Below are positions 9,190-17,418 of a stretch of DNA of 64,000 bases, in pieces. The notes beneath the pieces were generated by a model. That model ran no database searches, had not been told where the DNA came from, and worked only from the letters and a program-made list of their open reading frames with translations. Origin of the DNA: Chloroflexota bacterium (GTDB lineage: Bacteria; Chloroflexota; Dehalococcoidia; UBA2247; RBG-13-53-26). The stretch is taken from positions 1 to 64,000 of the forward strand of contig PUNJ01000037.1 in assembly GCA_003551705.1 (NCBI GenBank), given 5' to 3'. Positions within the stretch are counted from its first letter, which is position 1; each line of letters begins with the position of its first letter. Made by a program: the position numbers and the translations under genes.

Positions 9190-10668
9190 ATGGCACCCAA
9201 GTATGATGCGATAATCATCGGGGCGGGGTACGGGGGCATCGTGTGCGGAGCACTGCTCTCGAAATGGGGCGTGAAGGTCCTCGTTTTGGACAAGAACAAC
9301 CGGCCCGGCGGGAAGCAAATGCCATTCACCAAGAACGGTTTCAAGGGCGAGTGGTGGCCCACCTTCGGCATACCCCTGGAGCGAGGACCCTTCGTTGAAG
9401 CCTTTGCGGAGCTGGGGATCGAGTCCAATCTCAAGCTCATGCCAGGTTCTGCAGCCCTCATGTATAGACGACCCAGCGGGAAATGGGTTACCGCCGTCGA
9501 TTCACCCAAGTCCGAGATCGCCGACCCGACCGAAAACATGTTCAATGCCTGGCAGTTGAACGCAGAGGAACGCCAGACATCACTGCAAATCCTGGCCGAA
9601 CTGGCGCTGATGTCACCTCAGGAACTGGATCCGCTCGATGACGTGCCCATCAAGGACTGGGTCGACAGTCACACTAACGTTCCCCCAGCTCTTCGCGGCT
9701 TCTTCGCTGTTCACGCCAACCTCATGGCCACCAACCTGTATGAACTTGTAGCGGCATCTGAAATGGCCAGAATAATGCAGATTTTCGCAGGGACCACCAA
9801 GAGCTATCCCAAGGGTGGTTACGGGCGGCTGATTATGGACCTGGTCAATTTCATCAAAGCGCATGGCGGCGATGTACAACTGCGGAGTCGAGTTGAACGC
9901 ATCCTTGTCGAGGGTGGAAGAGCAGCAGGTGTAACTTGCAATGGCAAGGTTTTCAAAGCCCCCATCATTGTCAGCAATGCTGGAGTCCAGCCCACTGTCC
10001 TCAAGCTGCTGGGCGAAGAATACTTTGATAAGTTCTACGTGAATTATGTTAAGGAAATAGTGCCCAGCCTAGGTTTCACCTGTCAGAGATATGTCATGAG
10101 CAAGCCTGTACTGGAGCACGGGGTGTATATAGCCACTTCTGAGGACAGCTACATCGATGCCGCACGCCTCGACGATATGCATGCCGGCAAGTTCCCCGAT
10201 GTCATTTCGGTCTATGGCACCGTGCCTGCTCACTTCGATCCTGAAATGGCGCCTCCAGGCAAGCAGATGCTGCTCATAGGTACCTGGTGTTCTCCGGATC
10301 CTGCAGCCAGGGAGATCCGCGCACTGCAGAAGAAGGTGGATGAACAATTTGAGGAAATGCTTCCCGATGCTGCCCGGTTCGTGGAGACCAGGGAGGGTTA
10401 CGTGGGTCCGGCCCATGTAGCGGCCATGAGCAGGGACCAGGTATTACCCGGGCTAGGCGGGGAAGCGGTAGGCCTTGCCGTGACAGTAGGATACTGCGGT
10501 AAGAACAAGCCCAAGGCCAGGTCCCCGCTGCCCGGACTCTTTTTTGTCGGGCATGACGCAGGTGGTAGCGCTCTGGTTGGTACTCATCAGGCGGTCAGTT
10601 CGGGCATGAGAGTGGCACACCTGGTACGGAATTATTACTTCGAGCGAAAACTGGTTGAAAGGCTCTAG
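9190..10668 (+). CDS. Phytoene-desaturase-like FAD-dependent oxidoreductase
   Basis: 492 residues starting at the ATG at 9190, which follows a full AAAGGAGG site; an upstream in-frame ATG at 9166 is not needed. The N-terminal FAD fold is clear: DAIIIGAGYGGIVCG, then the ribose-binding VLVLDKNNRPGGK. The C-terminal SPLPGLFFVGHDAGGSALVG segment is the second flavin-binding part typical of CrtI-like and amine-oxidase-like proteins. No membrane segment. Substrate unknown: relatives act on carotenoids, retinoids or other hydrophobic compounds, but no other carotenoid gene is near. A paralogue begins at 63246. Confidence 0.85.
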   Translation: MAPKYDAIIIGAGYGGIVCGALLSKWGVKVLVLDKNNRPGGKQMPFTKNGFKGEWWPTFGIPLERGPFVEAFAELGIESNLKLMPGSAALMYRRPSGKWVTAVDSPKSEIADPTENMFNAWQLNAEERQTSLQILAELALMSPQELDPLDDVPIKDWVDSHTNVPPALRGFFAVHANLMATNLYELVAASEMARIMQIFAGTTKSYPKGGYGRLIMDLVNFIKAHGGDVQLRSRVERILVEGGRAAGVTCNGKVFKAPIIVSNAGVQPTVLKLLGEEYFDKFYVNYVKEIVPSLGFTCQRYVMSKPVLEHGVYIATSEDSYIDAARLDDMHAGKFPDVISVYGTVPAHFDPEMAPPGKQMLLIGTWCSPDPAAREIRALQKKVDEQFEEMLPDAARFVETREGYVGPAHVAAMSRDQVLPGLGGEAVGLAVTVGYCGKNKPKARSPLPGLFFVGHDAGGSALVGTHQAVSSGMRVAHLVRNYYFERKLVERL

Positions 10669-10743
10669 GCAGAGGCATATCCCTTTAAGCTTTGCTCTCA
10701 CCTTCTGGCAACTCCTTCGATACCGAAGGACAACCGCAAATGG

Positions 10744-10801
10744 TATGCGCGGTGCTAACCTTTATGTAATCAGACAATTGCATGCTATGCGCGGTTATAC
10801 T
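10744..10801 (+). promoter_or_regulatory. Direct repeat and -10 box upstream of the ferritin-like gene
   Basis: The 10-base TATGCGCGGT occurs exactly at 10744-10753 and 10786-10795, 42 bases apart (about four helical turns). The second copy abuts TATACT (10796-10801), a likely -10. No good -35 is visible, which fits an activator-dependent promoter. Regulator unknown. Confidence 0.4.
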
Positions 10802-10830
10802 GCCGGAATAGGAAGAAGGAGACAGTTAAG

Positions 10831-12060
10831 ATGACTATTAATCCGCTATCAGAGAAGGGCAGGCCAATTGAACAGCAAGTTAGCGCCTGGCCCAAAGTGA
10901 ATGTTACCCCCTACAATAAGCGAGAAATTCACCCCTACACGAGGTCCCGGATCATCCTGATGAACGGGATCGAAGTTGAGGCCGTAATATTCAAGCATCA
11001 AGCGGCCAGACACACCAGTGACTTGGACATCAAAAGGGTTATTGCCCTAAGCCGGCACATAGAACAGCAACAGCAGAAGATGATCAACTGGCTGGTGCCT
11101 CACGATGAGACCAGCCTCGAGGTTACCATTGGCTACGAGCAGGTAGCGGTGGACCTCACTGCCTATCTGGCGAGAACGGAACCGGACCCAAACGTGAAAG
11201 CCGCACTCGACTTTGCTCTGCTGGAGGACTTTGACCATCTTTACCGCTATGCCAATTTGATGGAGATGACCGAAGGAAGGCAGGCTGAGGCTAACGTCCG
11301 TGAATTGACCGAGATTATGCCTGGAAGGCCGACAGCGCTGGAGCACCGTCACCCCATGGACCTGATACGCATGCCCTATGATAATAAGACTGCAAACATA
11401 CTGACGAAGCTGCATGTACTGACCATCATCTCGGGCGAGCAACAGACCATGAATCTGTACATGAATATCGGTAATCGCGCAGAAAGCCCGCTGGCAAGGG
11501 GTCTCTACCTGGAGATTGGCCAGGTAGAAGAGCAGCATGTCAGTCATTATGAATCGCTTGCAGACCCTACTACGTCATGGTTTGAGATGTTGCTCCTCCA
11601 TGAATACAACGAGTGTTACATGTACTACTCATGCATGGAAACGGAAACAGACCCGCGGTTCAAGGATATGTGGCGAAGACACTTGGAGGATGAGATAACT
11701 CATCTTCACATTGCTGCCGAGTTGATGAAGAAACACGAAAAAAGAGACCCGGCAGACATCCTGCCGTCGCAATTTCCGGAACTAACCGTCTTTCAATCTA
11801 ATCGTGACTATGTGCGACAGATACTGGGCACGCAGATCGACTTGACCTCACACAAGACTGACTTTATGCCTGTACAAGAACTCCCGGAAGATGCCCTGTA
11901 TCCCAGTTTCCAGAAAACGGTTAACAGAGAAGGGGCTTTCAGCCAGCAGGTAATTGAGGAACATATAGGCCGTTTCGGGGCCGACTACCGGCATGAGATT
12001 GAAGGACCTCATCCCGACCGGAGGCTGCGTACTCGTGAAAAGGTAGCCATGCCCGTCTAG
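10831..12060 (+). CDS. Ferritin-like (putative di-iron) protein of unknown function
   Basis: 409 residues, soluble, almost all helical. The ATG follows AAGGAGA at eight bases. Acidic and His motifs sit in four likely helices: ALLEDFDHLYRY, SGEQQTMNLYMN, VEEQHVSHYE (Glu233/Glu234, His236) and EDEITHLHIA (Glu288, His291). Repeated ExxH patterns are the usual di-iron ligands of the ferritin superfamily. The N-terminal 60 and C-terminal 90 residues fall outside the bundle. No named family recognised. A strong terminator follows, so it is probably monocistronic. A role in oxygen or peroxide handling or in an oxidation would be a guess. Confidence 0.7.
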   Translation: MTINPLSEKGRPIEQQVSAWPKVNVTPYNKREIHPYTRSRIILMNGIEVEAVIFKHQAARHTSDLDIKRVIALSRHIEQQQQKMINWLVPHDETSLEVTIGYEQVAVDLTAYLARTEPDPNVKAALDFALLEDFDHLYRYANLMEMTEGRQAEANVRELTEIMPGRPTALEHRHPMDLIRMPYDNKTANILTKLHVLTIISGEQQTMNLYMNIGNRAESPLARGLYLEIGQVEEQHVSHYESLADPTTSWFEMLLLHEYNECYMYYSCMETETDPRFKDMWRRHLEDEITHLHIAAELMKKHEKRDPADILPSQFPELTVFQSNRDYVRQILGTQIDLTSHKTDFMPVQELPEDALYPSFQKTVNREGAFSQQVIEEHIGRFGADYRHEIEGPHPDRRLRTREKVAMPV

Positions 12061-12104
12061 GCTTGAGACTTTGCGAAGCCGGCGCCTGGCCGGTCTGAAT
12101 CGGA

Positions 12105-12141
12105 ACACCCTCTCCCGGAGTCAGGAGAGGGTGTTTCTTTG
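12105..12141 (+). terminator. Rho-independent terminator after the ferritin-like gene
   Basis: An 11-base-pair perfect stem (12105-12115 with 12124-12134), an eight-base loop, then a T-rich run (TTTCTTT). Confidence 0.85.
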
Positions 12142-12183
12142 CCGTGTTTGGACACACGCAGACGAAATGCGTACTCGAGTGTA

Positions 12184-12228
12184 TTGACATTTGTCACCCC
12201 AGGCCTTATATATGGTGAAAACCATATA
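12184..12228 (+). promoter_or_regulatory. Promoter with overlapping operator-like palindrome for the LivJ-type gene
   Basis: TTGACA (12184-12189), 17 bases, TATATA (12207-12212). Overlapping the -10 is a perfect inverted repeat, TATATGGT-GAAA-ACCATATA (12209-12228), placed where a repressor would block polymerase. Confidence 0.6.
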
Positions 12229-12336
12229 AGGGCCGTAATCTCGACAACTGGCACATAAACAATTTCCATGCACAGGAGGACCTATTCGAGAAGTCTGATG
12301 TGGACCTAAGAGAAATGAAATGAAAGGAGAGTTGAC

Positions 12337-13584
12337 ATGCCCCGAAGAGCTGCCAAGGTCATTGGCCTGATATTTATGGCCCTGACTCTAGTTGCGCTAC
12401 CTGTTGTGGTGGGATGTGGGGACGATGCTGATGCCGACGCCCGGGTGACCATCGGCTTCCTGGGAGACTTTACCGGACCCGGTGCCGAGACTTGCATTCG
12501 CGTTGATAAGGGTATGCGAGACTTTCTGCGACATGCGAAAGAGCATGACCCTATTCCTGGCGTTGACCTAAGGGTGATCACTTACGATAGCCGTCTCGAA
12601 TATTCCAGGGTTGTGCCTGGATATCTATGGCTGAAGGGCCAAGGTTCGGACATTATTCTCAATTTCAACGCAATGTATACCCCGATGTTGGTGGACAATC
12701 ACCAAAGGGACGGTCTCGCGTCTTTCTGTTTCAACGCCATGCAAAGTACCATGGGTGAAGACTACATGTACAGCTTCAGTGTTGACTACATAACTGAAGG
12801 TGAGGCATCCATAGAATGGTTGGTACGGGACTGGGAAGAAAACGGAGAAGACCGGCCCATGAAATTGGGCTACGTGGGTTTAAGGGGTATGGTTTCTGAT
12901 ACGGAAATTGGAAACGTTATGAAGAACCTTGCAGAGACCACCTACAAAGGGCAGGTGGAATTCAACTGGCAGTCCGCCCCCTTGGGGACCACAACCTGGT
13001 CCAACGAGATCAACAGACTGCGAGGCTCCGATGTCATCTTTCTTAACCTGGTCGGGCCTTCGCTGGCGAGCTTCCTGAATGAAGCCGTGGCCAGGGGATA
13101 TGAAGGAGGATACCTCGGTAGCACCATATCGCTGATGGGCTTCTGGAGCTTGGTCAGGGGATCTGTGCCGCTGGACAAGATCGATGGAATCAGGGCCATT
13201 CACGCTCAGATGCTGTGGACTGACGGCACGGAGTTTATGGATGATGTGGAACATTGTCTGCAAACTTACCGGGCCCCTGCTGAGGCAGCAAATTTGAAGA
13301 TGTGTACAAGCTATCCTTCGGGCTATCTATTTGCCTGGATGCTATATGAGACCGTCAAACTTGCAGCAGATAAGGTCGGGCCGGAAAATGTGGACAGCGA
13401 GGCCCTGAACCAGGCTCTGCAAGAGCTTGAGATGGATGTGGACGGCTGGGGCGAACCTTGGAAGGCATGCGAAGATACTAACGTCATGCACAGGACTTAC
13501 CGTATAATTGAATACGTGCACGATCAAGATGACTGGTTTGAAGTAGACGGCGGCGGCTGGTTCCTACCCGAAAACTTCAAGTAG
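12337..13584 (+). CDS. LivJ-type ABC transporter substrate-binding lipoprotein
   Basis: 415 residues. The ATG follows AAAGGAGAG. A signal peptide ends in a lipobox (ALPVVVGC), so the mature protein is probably lipid-anchored at Cys27. The fold is a type I periplasmic binding protein: VTIGFLGDFTGP at the start, then SDIILNFNAMYTP and the hinge-crossing strands VIFLNLVGPS and GGYLGSTISLMG. No permease or ATPase genes of a branched-chain amino-acid transporter are nearby, so it is an orphan binding protein or serves a transporter elsewhere. It has its own promoter and palindrome, suggesting ligand- or stress-regulated expression. Ligand unknown. Confidence 0.88.
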   Translation: MPRRAAKVIGLIFMALTLVALPVVVGCGDDADADARVTIGFLGDFTGPGAETCIRVDKGMRDFLRHAKEHDPIPGVDLRVITYDSRLEYSRVVPGYLWLKGQGSDIILNFNAMYTPMLVDNHQRDGLASFCFNAMQSTMGEDYMYSFSVDYITEGEASIEWLVRDWEENGEDRPMKLGYVGLRGMVSDTEIGNVMKNLAETTYKGQVEFNWQSAPLGTTTWSNEINRLRGSDVIFLNLVGPSLASFLNEAVARGYEGGYLGSTISLMGFWSLVRGSVPLDKIDGIRAIHAQMLWTDGTEFMDDVEHCLQTYRAPAEAANLKMCTSYPSGYLFAWMLYETVKLAADKVGPENVDSEALNQALQELEMDVDGWGEPWKACEDTNVMHRTYRIIEYVHDQDDWFEVDGGGWFLPENFK

Positions 13585-13629
13585 TGTAGCAAGTGTGAAG
13601 GTCTGAAATCAGGCCATGGTATGATTTAG

Positions 13630-13660
13630 CCGGAAGCCTCTGCCGGACAGGGGCTTCCGG
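13630..13660. terminator. Hairpin between converging genes
   Basis: A 13-base-pair stem (13630-13642 with 13648-13660, one G-T pair) around a five-base loop, between the ends of the LivJ-type gene and the methyltransferase. It lacks a T-run, so termination is plausible but unproven. Confidence 0.4.
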
Positions 13661-13725
13661 TCATTGCCATGCAATGCCGGCCAGTGGCAACGGTTGGTGG
13701 AAGAAGATTACTGCAACTGCGGAAA

Positions 13726-14538
13726 CTAGTCCCCTGCCTTCAAGGCCCTGGCCTTGAACCAGGTATAGAAATAGCTTCCATCAGGCGGAATTCCCGTTAG
13801 AGCGAGGTCTCCAATCCCCTGCCGCCACGTTTCGGGGTCGACCAGGCCCAAGTCCATTGCCCGGTCTTTGGCGGTCTCTACCATGGGTACCATAATCTTG
13901 TTGACCAAGCCGTCCAAGAGTTTGGGATCTCCGCCATCTGCGTAGATCCATCTTGGCGCAACATACTCAACGTGATAACCGGCCGTGTTCAACAGGGAGT
14001 AAAGCCGGCGGCCTATGAGAGGATCATGCCCTAGTTCAGCCTGGGCTTGGACCAGGCTTCTCCACACCTTAAGGGATGCCGGTGTTTCAGGGTGCCAGAA
14101 CGCTGAAGCATGGTCGCCTTCAATGACGGTCAGGGTGCCCCCCACTCTTAGGACCTTCTTCAGGGATGCCAGGGCCTGGATTGGGCTGTCTATGTGTTCC
14201 AGTACAAAACAAACGAAGACATGATCGAACTCACCGGCTGCAAACGGCAGGTTCAAGATGTCACATTCGAGGAAATGCACGTTAGTGAGGCCGTTCTCTC
14301 TTGCCAGTATCCGGGCCTTCGCAACCGAGTCAGCACAGAAGTCTATCGAAGTAATCTGAGTGCCGGGATTTCTTCTGGACAGCACGATAGTTTGGGCACC
14401 CACACCGCAACCTGCTTCGAGGACTCTGCTCCCGGGTGGATAAGCGGTACCTCCATGCAGGAGTTCTTCCAGGATGTATGACTGGTCGTGCAGCCTTTGG
14501 TTTTCACGCGTGGTATATCCATGGACATACTTGGTCAT
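13726..14538 (-). CDS. Class I SAM-dependent methyltransferase
   Basis: 270 residues. Motif I, VLEAGCGVGAQT, binds S-adenosylmethionine; the acidic end of strand 2 is ITSIDF, and DILNLPF, FDHVFVCFVLEH and LRVGGTLTVIEGD complete the Rossmann signature. The region after residue 170 is helical and probably shapes the acceptor site (PRWIYADGGDPKLLDGL). The acceptor could be a small molecule such as a quinone precursor or fatty acid; nothing nearby decides it. The start at 14538 is ATG with only a weak GGGA site. Confidence 0.85.
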   Translation of the reverse strand: MTKYVHGYTTRENQRLHDQSYILEELLHGGTAYPPGSRVLEAGCGVGAQTIVLSRRNPGTQITSIDFCADSVAKARILARENGLTNVHFLECDILNLPFAAGEFDHVFVCFVLEHIDSPIQALASLKKVLRVGGTLTVIEGDHASAFWHPETPASLKVWRSLVQAQAELGHDPLIGRRLYSLLNTAGYHVEYVAPRWIYADGGDPKLLDGLVNKIMVPMVETAKDRAMDLGLVDPETWRQGIGDLALTGIPPDGSYFYTWFKARALKAGD

Positions 14539-14581
14539 TTAAGCGAAGTCCCAGCAGGAAAGTTGCACGCTCATTTTGATT

Positions 14582-15052
14582 TCAAGGTTTGTTCCCATTG
14601 TATCGGCGAACGAATTGAGCAAATTCATGTGCCAGGGAGGTAAGGTCACTGAATAATGACAGGCCTGCTTCGCAGACGCCCCAGACCATCAGGTTGGGCC
14701 GGTGCAGATCGCTGCCCGGAAGTGGTTGAGCACGCATATCTGTGATCAATCCGAACAGCTTCTTGCTCTTGGCAAAGGCGTATCCTAATTCAACGCTGGT
14801 TCCACTGTCTACGTCCTGTCCATCCAGCATGGCCACAACTACGGCGGCTGAGTCTACGCTTGCCATATCCGCGTCGAAGACTTCATGACGCGATGAATCT
14901 CCATCTAACTCAGGCGTGTCTCGGTGAGGCAGGAAGAAGTCATTCACCGGGTCAAGTCCAGCGGCGACGGCCAGAGTTTCCACCATACTTTCCAAGAAGG
15001 CTTGTTCCGCCTTGGAGAACAAGGGGCCTGCAATATAGACCAGTTTGGACAT
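14582..15052 (-). CDS. Nucleoside 2-deoxyribosyltransferase-like protein
   Basis: 156 residues from the ATG at 15050-15052 (a TTG at 15067 would add five). It opens with the family signature LVYIAGPLFSKAEQAF and carries DSGTSVELGYAFA, in which the Glu is the catalytic nucleophile of this superfamily, plus VVVAMLDGQDVD for sugar binding. Members exchange or hydrolyse the glycosidic bond of deoxynucleosides (salvage) or clean modified nucleotides. The C-terminal NLMVWGVCEAG is less conserved. It lies 43 bases upstream of the methyltransferase and may share its transcript. Confidence 0.8.
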   Translation of the reverse strand: MSKLVYIAGPLFSKAEQAFLESMVETLAVAAGLDPVNDFFLPHRDTPELDGDSSRHEVFDADMASVDSAAVVVAMLDGQDVDSGTSVELGYAFAKSKKLFGLITDMRAQPLPGSDLHRPNLMVWGVCEAGLSLFSDLTSLAHEFAQFVRRYNGNKP

Positions 15053-15377
15053 AATACACAACCGCAAGCAGCGCTGAAGCCATTATACCGTGCAAAGGTC
15101 TGGTCGACCAATAAACAGAGAAGCAGCCTTTGTTTTGTTTAAGAACTTTTCCTACATCTGCGAGGCGAGTCAGGGCATGGCTTGGTATCTATTTGGTTAT
15201 GCGCATATGGCTGTGCCAGCATAACTACAATTCTTATCTTGAATAACTACGTTGTGGTATTCCAACGAAGATATTCGTCCGATAGGATATGCACTAGCAG
15301 TTGGGCAATAATCTACCCGGTATAGCCAATGAGCTAGCACGGAAGTTGTGCTTCTGGACCAGGATGTGAGGTGTGGA
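15053..15377. other. Divergent intergenic region before the sigma factor gene
   Basis: No gene found. It separates divergent transcripts, so promoters for both should lie here, but I see no pair of -35/-10 boxes good enough to mark. Confidence 0.4.
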
Positions 15378-16781
15378 ATGATTTCAAGCAGCATTAAGAA
15401 CGAAGAAGTCCTTGCATTGGATGAAGAGGTGGAGGCTCCCGACAGTGTTGAAGAGGCCGACGAACCAACAGAGAGCGATGGCAAGACGGGCTCAGAGACC
15501 CTTGACGACCTCGTTGGGCTCTATTTTGCCGAATCGGGACGGACTCCCCTACTCACTGCCGAGGAAGAAAAATGGCTCGGCATCCAGATTGAGGAAGGCA
15601 AGTATTTGGAGCAGCACGAACGGACATGGGGCGACCTTCACGGCATCCCCGCAGCAGGTGGTTACCTCGTAAGAAGCATAGCTGAAGACTTCTGCCGGGA
15701 ACCATCGCTCTTTGATGCCTTGTGTCGCGACATCGAGCTGTCTGCTCAGGAAAACATTATCAACAAGACCAGCGATCCGGCCTTTCGTCAGGCCATTGAT
15801 GGGCTGATCGATCCACAGATGTCAGGTCGTCTTGCCGAGATTACAGGTTTGAGCGAAGAGGATGCCGTCAACGCCCTGGTGAGATTATCCCTAGCCAGCC
15901 GGTTACTGCCGTGGAGTTTGCTCCCTGGAGCGGGCGAATGCAGGTGCGTAAGAGATTTCTCCGAATTGCTGCATACTGAAACCATGGACCAGGTATTGCA
16001 GAACACGGCTGGCGAGCTTTGGCTGCATTTCGATCGGGTCAGAGAACGAGCCCATCGGGCGTCCAACCATCTGGTTGAGGCAAACCTTCGTTTGGTCATC
16101 AGCATGGTCAAGAAAAGATACAGGTCCTATGGTGTCTCGTTTCTTGATCTCATCCAGGAAGGAAATATGGGGCTGATCCATGCAGTAAGTAAATTCGACC
16201 ATCGGCGGGGTTACAAATTCAGTACTTATGCCACTTGGTGGATACGCCAGTCGATAAATCGGGCCATAGCCCAGCAATCACGAGTAGTGAGATTGCCTGT
16301 ACACATGGCTGAGATCATGACCAAGCTGGCACGCGCTACACAGGTTTTGGGCCAGGAATTCGGTCGCCGGCCGACCACGGAAGAGCTTGCTTCGGAAATG
16401 GGAGTTCCATCCGATAAAGTGGACTGGGCCATGAAAGCCAGTATCGGCGAGCCCGTATCTCTTGAGACCATCGTCGGCAAGGACGGTGAGGGCAGCAAGC
16501 TGGAAGACCTTATTGAGGACAGGACAAGACTCTCGCCTGAAGATGAAGTGGCCGAAGCCACTCTAAGGGAAGTGGTCAGAAATGCTGTGTCGTCGCTGCC
16601 GCCCCGTGAATCCAAGATTATCGAACTCAGGTTCGGACTTGTTGACGGCCACAGTCGAACTCTTGAAGAGATAGGCGATGAGTTTGGCATAACGAGAGAG
16701 AGGGCACGGCAGATAGAGCGAGAGGCTCTCCGGAAATTGCGGCATCCCAGTCGTAGTCAGAGTCTGCGCACTTACCTGTAG
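15378..16781 (+). CDS. Sigma-70 family RNA polymerase sigma factor, primary-type (RpoD/SigA-like)
   Basis: 467 residues from the ATG at 15378, preceded by GAGGTG (an upstream GTG at 15348 is possible). Region 1.2 is DLVGLYFAESGRTPLLTAEEE. A non-conserved insert of about 150 residues follows. Regions 2.1-2.4 are classic (NLRLVISMVKK, DLIQEGNMGLIHAV, YATWWIRQSI), then region 3 and region 4.2 (TLEEIGDEFGITRERARQIE). It should recognise ordinary -35/-10 promoters. Leading a run of stress and repair genes, it may be a group 2 (stationary-phase) sigma factor rather than the housekeeping one; only a genome-wide count would show which. Confidence 0.92.
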   Translation: MISSSIKNEEVLALDEEVEAPDSVEEADEPTESDGKTGSETLDDLVGLYFAESGRTPLLTAEEEKWLGIQIEEGKYLEQHERTWGDLHGIPAAGGYLVRSIAEDFCREPSLFDALCRDIELSAQENIINKTSDPAFRQAIDGLIDPQMSGRLAEITGLSEEDAVNALVRLSLASRLLPWSLLPGAGECRCVRDFSELLHTETMDQVLQNTAGELWLHFDRVRERAHRASNHLVEANLRLVISMVKKRYRSYGVSFLDLIQEGNMGLIHAVSKFDHRRGYKFSTYATWWIRQSINRAIAQQSRVVRLPVHMAEIMTKLARATQVLGQEFGRRPTTEELASEMGVPSDKVDWAMKASIGEPVSLETIVGKDGEGSKLEDLIEDRTRLSPEDEVAEATLREVVRNAVSSLPPRESKIIELRFGLVDGHSRTLEEIGDEFGITRERARQIEREALRKLRHPSRSQSLRTYL

Positions 16782-16817
16782 CAAGTTCGTCTTGGCTGGC
16801 TATAGAAAGGAGGACGA

Positions 16818-17267
16818 TTGTTTGAGACCATAATGGTCTGTCTCGACGGATCCAAACTATCAGAACAAGTATTACCCTACGCAAGTGAAATAGCTGCCCG
16901 GTTTGGCAGTAAGATCGTACTCTTTCGGGGTATTACCTATTTGCCCGGGATAACGGTTGAAACGGAGACTGAGGGAACTGCCACAGCGATAGAAGCATCA
17001 AGGCATGAAGAAGAAGAAGCGAGGGAGGACCTGGCCCAGAAAGCTGCGCAGCTAGGCAAGCGAGGTCTCGAAGTGGAGGTAAGTACGGTGCGTGGAATTC
17101 CGGAGGAGGTTATCGTCGAGTTTGTCGAGACTATGTCTATCGACCTGATAGCGATGACCACTCACGGTCGTACCGGTGTCGGCCGGGCGTTCTATGGCAG
17201 TGTTGCCGACCATGTGGTGAGGAACGCGGCGCGGCCGGTGCTGATAATAAGACCCGTCAGCGCTTAG
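16818..17267 (+). CDS. Universal stress protein, UspA family
   Basis: 149 residues. The start is TTG at 16818, four bases after AGGAGG. The N-terminal strand TIMVCLDGS and the C-terminal ATP-binding loop HGRTGVGRAFYGSVADHV followed by RPVLIIRP are the UspA hallmarks of the ATP-binding subgroup. The usual length is 140-160. It sits 36 bases after the sigma factor and is very likely co-transcribed with it, linking that sigma factor to stress or growth arrest. The molecular target is not known for most members. Confidence 0.93.
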   Translation: MFETIMVCLDGSKLSEQVLPYASEIAARFGSKIVLFRGITYLPGITVETETEGTATAIEASRHEEEEAREDLAQKAAQLGKRGLEVEVSTVRGIPEEVIVEFVETMSIDLIAMTTHGRTGVGRAFYGSVADHVVRNAARPVLIIRPVSA

Positions 17268-17307
17268 TATTTTCCAAGCTTCTTGCAGATAGCTCTTTTT
17301 ACGTGTC

Positions 17308-17331
17308 CAAATACCAATTCCACGGTATTTG
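17308..17331 (+). promoter_or_regulatory. ppsA: Hairpin in the ppsA leader
   Basis: Perfect 8-base inverted repeat, CAAATACC (17308-17315) and GGTATTTG (17324-17331), with an eight-base loop, 87 bases before the ppsA ATG. Could be an attenuator, operator or mRNA processing site; there is no T-run. Confidence 0.3.
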
Positions 17332-17418
17332 TTGGCAGGCGCCGTTAGGCTACCATCCAATCATCCAAGTTATAGGCTTCCGCCGGAGCTAACGTGTTCA
17401 GTGGAAAGCGAGAGGTAT

